Below the pieces are notes generated by a model. The model had not been told where the DNA came from and ran no database searches. It was given only the letters and a program-made list of their open reading frames with translations. Shown piece by piece: positions 1 to 6,317 of a stretch of 7,400 nt of DNA. The DNA is taken from the NCBI GenBank assembly GCA_030038765.1, contig JASHRA010000209.1, forward strand, positions 1 to 7,400, read 5' to 3'. This DNA is from Candidatus Dormiibacterota bacterium (GTDB taxonomy: Bacteria; Chloroflexota; Dormibacteria; Aeolococcales; Bog-877). The number at the start of each line of letters is the position of its first letter. Within the stretch, counting starts at the first letter, position 1. The position numbers and the translations under genes were made by a program.

Positions 1-1302
1 CGCGCGGAGGTGTCGCGCCTGGAACAGCGCATCTCCCAGCGGGAGGAGCAGATCGACCGCCAGCAGCAGGACCTGCTCCAGCGCGGGGACGCCCTGGCGG
101 CTGAGCGGGCCAGCCTGGAGGCGACCCGGGGCGAGGTGGAGACGGCCCGTCAGCAGGCCGTCTCGGAGCTGGAGCGGGTCGCCGGCCTGACCCGGGACGA
201 CGCTCGCAGCGAGCTGCTCCAGGAACTGGATAAGGAGCTGGTCAGCGAGAAGGCGGAGATGATCCGCACGTCCCTCGCCGAGGCCGAGACCGAGGCCGAT
301 GAGCGGGCCCGCGAGGTACTGGTCACGACCATCCAGCGCCATGCCGCCGACCAGACCGGGGAGACCTCAGTCTCGGTGGTGCCGCTGCCCAACGACGAGG
401 TGAAGGGACGGATCATCGGCCGCGAGGGGCGCAACATCAGGGCGCTGGAGGCGGCTCTGGGCGTCGACCTGATCATCGACGACACGCCCGAGACGGTCGT
501 TCTGAGCGGCTTCGACCCGGTCCGGCGCGAGGTGGCGAGGGTCACCCTGAGCAAGCTCCTGAGCGATGGCAGGATCCACCCCACTCGCATCGAGGAGGTT
601 GCGGCCAAGTCCCGCGAGGAGGTTGCCGCGCGCATCGTGGAGGAGGGGCAGCAGGCGCTTTTCGAACTGGGATTGCAGGACGTGCACCCGGAGCTGGTGA
701 AGCTCGTGGGGACCCTGCGCTTCCGCTACAGCTACGGGCAGAACGTGCTCGCCCACGTCAAGGAGGTGGCCTACCTCGGGGGCATGATCGCGGCCGAGAT
801 CGGCGTCGACGAGCACCTCGCCAAGGAGGCAGGGATGTTCCACGACATCGGCAAGGCGGTGGACCACGAGGTCGAGGGCTCGCACGCCATCATCGGCGGC
901 GAGATCCTGCGCCGCCTGGGCCGGCACCCCGACGTGGTCGACGCCGTCCGCTGCCACCACTACGACGTCGAGCCCAGCACCGTGCTGGCCTTCATCGTGC
1001 TCAGCGCCGACGCCATCTCGGCCTCCCGGCCGGGCGCGCGCCGGGAGACGCTGGCCAGCTACATCAAGCGCCTGGAGAAGCTGGAGGAGATCGCCAACAG
1101 CTTTGAGGGCGTGGAGCGCTCCTTCGCCATCCAGGCCGGGCGCGAGGTCCGCATCATGGTCAAGCCGGAGCGTGTGAACGACGACTCGGCGGTGGTGCTG
1201 GCCCGGGATGTCGCCCGGCGCATCGAGGGGGAGATGAGCTACCCCGGGACGATCAAGGTCACGGTGGTCCGGGAGACCCGTTCCGTCGACTACGCGAAGT
1301 AG
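1..1302 (+). CDS. rny: Ribonuclease Y, 3' part (5' end outside window)
   Basis: RNase Y is a membrane-anchored endoribonuclease that starts bulk mRNA decay. The frame is open from base 1; the GTG at 10 is an internal valine inside a coiled coil, not the start. Visible in order: a Glu/Arg/Gln-rich coiled coil (to about base 360); a KH RNA-binding domain with the GRIIGREGRNIR loop at 406-441; an HD domain with the metal-binding His-Asp in FHDIGK (His at 841-843); a later HHYDVEP segment; and the typical C-terminal end reaching SVDYAK just before the TAG. The family is usually a little over 500 residues, so about 80 residues (the transmembrane anchor and first part of the coil) lie upstream. No frameshift or missing key residue is seen. 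In Firmicutes rny shares a neighbourhood with spoVS, miaB and mutS, as here. Assignment is firm. Confidence 0.97.
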   Translation, partial: RAEVSRLEQRISQREEQIDRQQQDLLQRGDALAAERASLEATRGEVETARQQAVSELERVAGLTRDDARSELLQELDKELVSEKAEMIRTSLAEAETEADERAREVLVTTIQRHAADQTGETSVSVVPLPNDEVKGRIIGREGRNIRALEAALGVDLIIDDTPETVVLSGFDPVRREVARVTLSKLLSDGRIHPTRIEEVAAKSREEVAARIVEEGQQALFELGLQDVHPELVKLVGTLRFRYSYGQNVLAHVKEVAYLGGMIAAEIGVDEHLAKEAGMFHDIGKAVDHEVEGSHAIIGGEILRRLGRHPDVVDAVRCHHYDVEPSTVLAFIVLSADAISASRPGARRETLASYIKRLEKLEEIANSFEGVERSFAIQAGREVRIMVKPERVNDDSAVVLARDVARRIEGEMSYPGTIKVTVVRETRSVDYAK

Positions 1303-1340
1303 CCCCCCGGCGCCGTCTGTGGCGATGCTGTCACAAGCAT

Positions 1341-1354
1341 GCCGCAATTGCGGC
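1341..1354. promoter_or_regulatory. Perfect 14-bp palindrome, possible operator
   Basis: GCCGCAATTGCGGC is a perfect palindrome without a loop, 38 bases after the rny stop and 9 bases before the proposed -35 of the HD-GYP gene. Its AATT centre is unusual in such GC-rich DNA. The position fits a dimeric repressor or activator site. It lacks a loop and a following T-run, so it is a poor terminator. Function is inferred from position only. Confidence 0.3.
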
Positions 1355-1363
1355 CAAGATCAC

Positions 1364-1390
1364 TTGAATACGAAATCCCCAGGCTAGACT
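1364..1390 (+). promoter_or_regulatory. Candidate housekeeping promoter of the HD-GYP gene
   Basis: A -35-like TTGAAT (1364-1369) and a -10-like TAGACT (1385-1390) are 15 bases apart, slightly short of the usual 16-18. The surrounding bases are locally AT-richer than the flanks. The same GGCTAGACT/GGGCTAGACT context recurs before the MFS gene, which strengthens the -10 call. Transcription would start near 1397, leaving a leader of about 110 bases. Confidence 0.45.
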
Positions 1391-1395
1391 GCGCT

Positions 1396-1437
1396 GGTCC
1401 GCTGGAAGGGACGGCTTCACCAAGGACCGAGATTTTT
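1396..1437 (+). promoter_or_regulatory. Leader hairpin followed by T-run, possible attenuator
   Basis: GGTCC (1396-1400) can pair with GGACC (1424-1428), with an inner GAAG/CTTC pairing. TTTTT follows at 1433-1437 after four unpaired bases. GTCC can instead pair with GGAC (1409-1412), giving two competing folds. The element lies at the predicted 5' end of the HD-GYP transcript, so it could be a weak attenuator or part of a leader RNA. The stem is short and the gap to the T-run is not ideal. Confidence 0.22.
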
Positions 1438-1508
1438 GGGACGCAAGTGGCTCGGGAAGCGCGATCCACGACCTGGCTCGGTCGGGGGTGCAGTGGGACC
1501 CGGCAGGC

Positions 1509-2984
1509 ATGAGCAGCAACGTGATCCGAGGCGGAATGGCTAGCCGCTCGGTCAGCCGCGCCGTGGCAGCGCCGGGCAAGGTGGGCTCCCGGGGCGCCGT
1601 CAGGCGGAAGCCCGTCGTCGTCGCCGGCTCCTCGGTGGAGCGTTCTCCGAGCCCGTCGCCGGAGTTCGGTCACTGGAACGCCTCGGTCATCGCCGTCGTG
1701 GCCTGCTGCGTGGGCTTGGCGGTGGCGGTGCCCGCGGTCTGGGTGCGGCCGCCGTTCCCCTGGGCGACGGTGACGCTGGTGGCCGTGCTGGTCGCCTTCC
1801 TGGAGGCGCGACCGGGCGTGGCCATTCCCATCGGAAGGGGGCGCCTCAACTTCAGCGCCAAGGCCTACGCCAGCATCGGCGCCGTCTTCCTGGTCGGTCT
1901 GCCGGCCGCCGCCGCCACCGGCCTGGCCGTGCTCTGCGTCGGTCTCGTCACCCGGCGGGTGTCCGCGATCAAGACCCTCTTCAACGGCGCCATGTCGGTG
2001 CTCATGTTCTCCGGCGCCTACGGCGCCTTCCACCTGCTCATGTCCTTCGCAGGCAGCGACGTGCCGCTCGAGATCGTGGCGGGAGCCGCCGGAGGCCTGG
2101 CCGCCTGGTGCTCCAACTACCTCATGCTGGGGACGGTGCTGCGAGCGGAACAGGGGCAGCAGAGGTTCCACGTCAGCGAGTTCGTCCGGGTCGGGGTGGG
2201 CTTCATGCCCTACTACCTGGGTTACGGTGTCACCGGCCTCGGCGTCGTCGCCGCCAGCCAGGACCTGGGGGCGCCGGCCGCGCTTGTGATCCTGGCCGCG
2301 CCCGTGGCCATCGTCCAGACCGCGACCAACCGCTGGATGCGCGAGCAGCAGGCCCGGCTGGCCGAGGCCAAGAGCGGCTTCAACGCGACCCTGATCAGCC
2401 TCTCCAAGGCCATCGACCTGCGCGACAAGGACACCGAGGGCCACTGTCGCCGGGTGGTGGAGTACTCGGTGCGCATGGGCCGCAGCCTCGGCTTCGACGA
2501 CGAGGAGCTGCTCCGCCTGTGCCACGGGGCGCTGCTCCACGACATCGGCAAGATCGGCGTCCCCGATTCGATCCTGCTCAAGGAGGGCCCGCTCACGGAC
2601 GAGGAGTGGGCGGTGATGCGCACCCACCCCGAGCTCGGAGCGGTGATGGTGGGGGACGTCAAGCAGCTGGAGAGGGCCCGGGAGGTGATCCTCAACCACC
2701 ACGAGCGCTACGACGGCAAGGGCTACCCGCACGGGCTGAAGGCCGAGGCGATCCCCCTCTGCGCCCGCGTCTTCACCATCGCGGACTCCTTCGACGCCAT
2801 GGTTTCGGACCGACCCTACCGGAAGGCGATGAGCCTCCAGGAGGCGCGGGCGGAGGTGAGGCGCTGCTCGGGCACGCAGTTCGACCCGATCGCAGTCAAG
2901 GCCTTCGACAGCGTGACCGACGAGGAGCTGCTCTCGATCATGAATGAAAAAGAGCAGCCCACCTCGGAGCTGCTCTCAATCTGA
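1509..2984 (+). CDS. Membrane-anchored HD-GYP domain phosphodiesterase (putative c-di-GMP hydrolase)
   Basis: The predicted product is an inner-membrane protein with a cytoplasmic HD-GYP domain, a family that hydrolyses cyclic di-GMP. Numbered from the ATG at 1509: an Arg/Ser-rich tail (1-54); seven or eight hydrophobic segments at roughly 55-78, 82-100, 114-147 (probably two), 156-181, 187-211, 225-250 and 254-272; a charged linker helix (about 273-292); then HD-GYP. The catalytic signature looks complete: TEGHCRRV, HDIGK (His344-Asp345), NHHERYDGKGYP (His397, His398, Gly405-Tyr406-Pro407), IADSFDAM and GTQFDP. The membrane part matches no sensor domain I can name. Start is uncertain: GTG 1488, ATG 1509 and ATG 1536 are in frame; 1536 has a close GAGG at 1528-1531. 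The gene has its own promoter-like element. Its last 20 codons contain a direct repeat and a hairpin. The product class is firm, but substrate and signal are not shown. Confidence 0.9.
   Translation: MSSNVIRGGMASRSVSRAVAAPGKVGSRGAVRRKPVVVAGSSVERSPSPSPEFGHWNASVIAVVACCVGLAVAVPAVWVRPPFPWATVTLVAVLVAFLEARPGVAIPIGRGRLNFSAKAYASIGAVFLVGLPAAAATGLAVLCVGLVTRRVSAIKTLFNGAMSVLMFSGAYGAFHLLMSFAGSDVPLEIVAGAAGGLAAWCSNYLMLGTVLRAEQGQQRFHVSEFVRVGVGFMPYYLGYGVTGLGVVAASQDLGAPAALVILAAPVAIVQTATNRWMREQQARLAEAKSGFNATLISLSKAIDLRDKDTEGHCRRVVEYSVRMGRSLGFDDEELLRLCHGALLHDIGKIGVPDSILLKEGPLTDEEWAVMRTHPELGAVMVGDVKQLERAREVILNHHERYDGKGYPHGLKAEAIPLCARVFTIADSFDAMVSDRPYRKAMSLQEARAEVRRCSGTQFDPIAVKAFDSVTDEELLSIMNEKEQPTSELLSI
2924..2981 (+). 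repeat. Near-perfect 16-bp direct repeat at the HD-GYP 3' end
   Basis: GGAGCTGCTCTCGATC (2924-2939) and GGAGCTGCTCTCAATC (2966-2981) differ by one base and make the protein end in two ELLSI units. The intervening AGAGCAGC (2951-2958) is complementary to GCTGCTCT in both copies (2927-2934 and 2969-2976), so two mutually exclusive hairpins are possible. This looks like a local duplication of the gene end. Confidence 0.6.
2946..2976 (-). terminator. Candidate intrinsic terminator reading leftward
   Basis: AGAGCAGC (2951-2958) and GCTGCTCT (2969-2976) form a perfect 8-bp stem with a 10-base loop. On the minus strand the stem is followed by TTTTC (complement of 2946-2950), giving a run of five U counting the last stem base. 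On the + strand there is no T-run after the stem, so the element is polarised to stop leftward transcription, antisense to the HD-GYP gene. It lies inside the last codons of that gene. Confidence 0.45.
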
Positions 2985-2990
2985 ACCTCT

Positions 2991-3018
2991 GCCCGGAGCG
3001 GCTAGGCCGGCCCCGGGC
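2991..3018 (+). terminator. GC-rich hairpin after the HD-GYP stop, weak terminator candidate
   Basis: GCCCGG (2991-2996) pairs with CCGGGC (3013-3018), with a further GGC/GCC pairing inside, seven bases after the stop codon. No T-run follows, so termination here would need another factor or be weak. The position is right for the end of the HD-GYP transcript. Confidence 0.3.
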
Positions 3019-3045
3019 GAGACTCGATCAACCCCAGTCGGCGGA

Positions 3046-3142
3046 ATCCCAGGTGCTCATACTCGGAACTCTCCTTGCGTTGACGCTCTGTCGACATCCC
3101 AGCCCCGCAGTCACTGGGCCCTTCTGCGGGAGCATATCCCAG
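3046..3142 (+). repeat. Three ATCCCAG direct repeats in the spacer before the transporter
   Basis: ATCCCAG occurs at 3046-3052, 3096-3102 and 3136-3142, with starts 50 and 40 bases apart, close to whole numbers of helical turns. Copies one and three extend to ATCCCAGG. The middle copy overlaps the left arm of the larger inverted repeat. Same-face spacing would suit a cooperatively binding regulator, but a 7-bp motif can recur by chance in GC-rich DNA. Confidence 0.3.
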
Positions 3143-3156
3143 GCCCCGGGATGTCG
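3092..3156. repeat. Nested inverted repeats (9-bp outer, 7-bp inner stem)
   Basis: CGACATCCC (3092-3100) is perfectly complementary to GGGATGTCG (3148-3156). Inside it, CCCGCAG (3104-3110) is perfectly complementary to CTGCGGG (3124-3130) around a 13-base loop. Three bases separate the left arms and 17 the right arms; the 17 bases include ATATCCC, which can compete for the outer GGGAT arm. The element could be a folded RNA (leader or small RNA on either strand) or a DNA-level operator. It does not match a riboswitch class I know. Confidence 0.4.
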
Positions 3157-3164
3157 CGCCCGGC

Positions 3165-3178
3165 TCACTTCAAAGTGA
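3165..3178. promoter_or_regulatory. TCACTT-CA-AAGTGA inverted repeat, possible operator
   Basis: Six-base arms (3165-3170 and 3173-3178) flank CA. A second partial copy, AGTGA within ACAGTGAAGT, follows at once (3179-3188), so the block carries tandem AGTGA units. It is AT-richer than its surroundings and lies 65 bases before the -10-like TAGACT of the MFS gene. The form is typical of a dimeric regulator site. No cognate regulator gene is in the window. Confidence 0.3.
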
Positions 3179-3220
3179 CAGTGAAGTAACAATCGCCGGC
3201 CCTGGTCGGGCCCGCCGCTG

Positions 3221-3248
3221 CTGGCGTGCGCTGGCTTCGGGCTAGACT
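3221..3248 (+). promoter_or_regulatory. Candidate promoter of the MFS gene
   Basis: TAGACT at 3243-3248, in the context GGGCTAGACT, matches the -10-like element before the HD-GYP gene. The best -35 is a weak CTGGCG at 3221-3226, 16 bases upstream. Transcription would start near 3255 and leave a leader of about 40 bases. The weak -35 suggests dependence on an activator, perhaps through the repeats just upstream. Confidence 0.35.
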
Positions 3249-3277
3249 TCCGGGCGGCCGCGACCGCCGCTGGGTGG

Positions 3278-3283
3278 AGGAGG
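3278..3283 (+). promoter_or_regulatory. Ribosome binding site of the MFS gene
   Basis: AGGAGG lies 10 bases before the GTG at 3294. It is the clearest Shine-Dalgarno sequence in the window and fixes the GTG as the start, which also places the first membrane segment correctly about 20 residues in. Confidence 0.65.
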
Positions 3284-3293
3284 TTTCGAGAGG

Positions 3294-4547
3294 GTGCAGA
3301 GCCGACCCGGCTCGCGGTTGGCGCCCCTCCGGCGACCTCGCTTCCGTGCCCTGTGGGGGGCAGGCTTCTTTTCCTGGTACGGGGACTTCCTCACCGTTCC
3401 GGCCCTGCTGATCATCTCCTACCGCCTGGACCGGGAGCTGGGGGTGGGGCTCCTGTTCGTTTTCCAGACCACCCCGCTGCTGGCCCTGCTGCCGCTGGGC
3501 GGCCGCCTCGGCGACTCAGGCGACCGCCGGCGCCGCTCCATCGCCCTCGACCTGGTGCGGGCGGCCCTGGCGGGCGCCACCGTCGTCGGCGCCCAGGGCG
3601 GGCTGCTGGCGGTGGTGCTGCTGGCCACGGCCGGCAGCCGCTGCGCCTCGGCGCTCTACGACCCCGGCCGCCGGCGCCTGGTCTCAGTCCTGCTCCCCCC
3701 GGAGCTGGTGCCGGCCGGCACCAGCCTGCTCTCGGTGGTGAACGAGTCGGCGCTCCTCGTCTCGCCCGCGGTGGGGGCGGTCCTGCTCTTCTTCGTCAGC
3801 CCCAGCGTGCTCATCCTCATCGACGGGGCGACCTTCCTCGCCTCGGCGATCCTGACCGCGCGGATCGGGCCCCAGCCGTCGCTGCGGAGCCGGCGCAGCA
3901 ACGCCGACCAGCCGCTCTGGTCGGGGCTGCGCCGGGGGCTGGATCTGCTCCTCGTCGATCCCACGACCAGGTTGCTGGCGGTGCAGATGGGGCTCGGCGC
4001 GGCGGCGGCCAGCGTGATCCAGGTCTACTTCGTGCCCCTGGCCCACGAGACGCTGCACGTCGGGACCAACCAGGTGGGCATCTTCTACGTGGTGGTGGGG
4101 GCCGCCACCCTGCTGGGCAGCGCCGTGGCCCTGCGCCACTCCCAGGCGCGTCCGGTGACGCTCGGCGTGGTTGGCTACCTGCGCCTGCTGGCGGTGGCGG
4201 TGGTGGGGAGCGCGATCCTGGGCCCGCTCGTGCTCTGCGCCCTGGTCGCGTTCGCGGCCGTGGGCGCGGTCCAGGAGGTCTGGGGGCTGAACCGGATCCA
4301 GCTGACGGTGCCCGCGGACGGGATCGGGCAGGCCATCGGCGCCACCTACTGGTGCGTCTACGCGGGCCGGGCCCTGGGCGCCGGGGTCGGGGCCTGGGGC
4401 GCCACCAACCTGGCGCGGGGGCAGGTCCTGGCCGGCTTCGCGCTGGCGGCGGTGCTGGCGGCCTTCCTCATCACGCTGGCCGGGGCCCTGGTCTGGCGCC
4501 ACCATCCCGCCACCTGGCCCCCCGGCGGGCCGCCGCTGCCGCTCTAG
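3294..4547 (+). CDS. MFS transporter, DHA3/MFS_3-like putative exporter
   Basis: Predicted integral inner-membrane protein of 417 residues, within the usual 400-430 of 12-helix major facilitator transporters. The N-terminus reads LRRPRFRALWGAG, then a membrane helix with WYGDF, as in the MFS_3 (DHA3) group that includes enterobactin and macrolide exporters. The loop between helices 2 and 3 carries a form of motif A, GGRLGDSGDRRRRS (about residues 68-82). Hydrophobic helices continue to the C-terminus, with a more polar central loop at about 195-215 (RSRRSNADQPLW) dividing the two halves. The end is a short Pro-rich cytoplasmic tail. The start is a GTG preceded by AGGAGG. It has its own promoter-like element and a repeat-rich upstream region, and a strong hairpin follows the stop, so it is probably monocistronic. 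Substrate cannot be told from sequence; export of a small molecule or drug is inferred from the family. Confidence 0.9.
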   Translation: MQSRPGSRLAPLRRPRFRALWGAGFFSWYGDFLTVPALLIISYRLDRELGVGLLFVFQTTPLLALLPLGGRLGDSGDRRRRSIALDLVRAALAGATVVGAQGGLLAVVLLATAGSRCASALYDPGRRRLVSVLLPPELVPAGTSLLSVVNESALLVSPAVGAVLLFFVSPSVLILIDGATFLASAILTARIGPQPSLRSRRSNADQPLWSGLRRGLDLLLVDPTTRLLAVQMGLGAAAASVIQVYFVPLAHETLHVGTNQVGIFYVVVGAATLLGSAVALRHSQARPVTLGVVGYLRLLAVAVVGSAILGPLVLCALVAFAAVGAVQEVWGLNRIQLTVPADGIGQAIGATYWCVYAGRALGAGVGAWGATNLARGQVLAGFALAAVLAAFLITLAGALVWRHHPATWPPGGPPLPL

Positions 4548-4582
4548 CCGGCCCGACTGCCCAGCGGCGCCGGTCGGCCGGC
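4547..4582 (+). terminator. GC-rich hairpin directly after the MFS stop
   Basis: GCCGGCC-C-GAC (4547-4557) pairs with GTCGGCCGGC (4573-4582): ten base pairs with one bulged C and a 15-base loop. It begins at the last base of the stop codon. No T-run follows, so it may terminate with Rho or mainly protect the 3' end. It is the strongest stem seen in the window. Confidence 0.45.
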
Positions 4583-4628
4583 CCGGGAGACGTTGGCCCC
4601 GGAGGTCGGATCTCGGGAGCGGATGACG

Positions 4629-4634
4629 TAGAAT
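4629..4634 (+). promoter_or_regulatory. -10-like TAGAAT upstream of spoVS
   Basis: TAGAAT matches five of six bases of the housekeeping -10 consensus, in a locally AT-richer stretch. No good -35 is seen at the right distance (GTCGGA at 4605-4610 is poor). Transcription would start near 4641, leaving a leader of about 65 bases before the preferred spoVS start. Confidence 0.35.
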
Positions 4635-4707
4635 CGCTCCACCACCCAGGAACACAGCCAGTTTGTCAATTTCGAACTCACCCAACGGCGGAAGCGCCGC
4701 CACCCCA

Positions 4708-4968
4708 GTGGAAGTACTGAAGGTTTCTGCCAACTCGCAGCCGGTCCGGGTCGCGGGGGCGATCGCGGGCGTGGTCCGCACCCACCACCGGGTGGAGATC
4801 CAGGCCATCGGAGCGGGAGCCATCAACCAGGCGGTGAAGGCGATCGCCATCTCCCGCGGCTACGTCGCGCCGGGGGGCTTCGACCTCGTCTGCATCCCCT
4901 CATTCATCGACATCGCCATCGATGGCGAGGAGCGGACCGGCATCCGCCTCATCGTGGAAACCCGCTGA
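4708..4968 (+). CDS. spoVS: Stage V sporulation protein S (SpoVS), Alba-like fold
   Basis: SpoVS is a small protein with an Alba-like fold. In Bacillus it affects septation and spore coat/cortex stages, and it also occurs in many non-sporulating bacteria; its biochemical role is not settled. From the GTG at 4708 the product is 86 residues, the same as the Bacillus protein, and starts MEVLKVSANSQ like the family. Diagnostic stretches are EIQAIGAGAINQAVKAIAI, SRGYVAPGGFDL, CIPSFIDI, IDGEERTGIRLIV and the terminal ETR. An in-frame TTG at 4663 would add a 15-residue low-complexity extension (SISNSPNGGSAATP) absent from typical members; both starts have poor Shine-Dalgarno sequences. The gene has its own TAGAAT element upstream. 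miaB follows without an obvious terminator between them. Identity is firm, the start less so. Confidence 0.93.
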   Translation: MEVLKVSANSQPVRVAGAIAGVVRTHHRVEIQAIGAGAINQAVKAIAISRGYVAPGGFDLVCIPSFIDIAIDGEERTGIRLIVETR

Positions 4969-5096
4969 GCGCTCCGCTCGTCCCCCGGTCCTCCTTCCGT
5001 CCCCTGCCTCTGCTGGAGGCCAGGCCCTCTCGGACTCCCCTCGCTCCCCGCGGCGCCGGAGCTCCCCGGGTCAACATCTGGCAGGTCGGTTGCCAG

Positions 5097-6316
<1,220 letters not shown>

Positions 6317-6317
<1 letters not shown>

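Noticed and set aside
1290..2732. 480-codon open frame on the minus strand opposite the HD-GYP gene
   Set aside because: The product is rich in His, Arg, Asp and Gly repeats without a domain, typical of the shadow frame of a GC-rich gene, and it lies opposite a clearly real catalytic domain.
2944..3189. 81-codon + strand ORF starting within the end of the HD-GYP gene
   Set aside because: No Shine-Dalgarno, Pro/Ser-rich without a motif, and it runs through the inverted repeats of the spacer; more likely chance.
2985..3293. Spacer examined on both strands for a tRNA, SRP RNA, tmRNA or 6S-like RNA
   Set aside because: No T-loop GGTTCGA-type sequence, no SRP GGAAG/GNAR domain and no acceptor-stem pairing at the right distance; only the inverted repeats listed above are supported.
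3226..3411. 61-codon + strand ORF overlapping the MFS start
   Set aside because: Arg/Gly-rich shadow; the AGGAGG and the MFS family N-terminus support the GTG at 3294 in another frame.
3353..4720. 455-codon + strand ORF in another frame of the MFS gene, running into spoVS
   Set aside because: Composed of Arg/Gly/Pro/Ala runs, no membrane pattern; a shadow of the transporter frame.
3684..4850. 388-codon minus-strand open frame opposite the MFS gene and the start of spoVS
   Set aside because: Low-complexity Arg/Gly/Gln/His composition and full overlap with two recognised + strand genes; a shadow frame.
4979..5012. C/T-rich tract between spoVS and miaB considered as a structured leader or Rho site
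   Set aside because: It lacks self-complementarity, and it may simply be coding for an N-terminal extension of MiaB; no positive evidence for either role.
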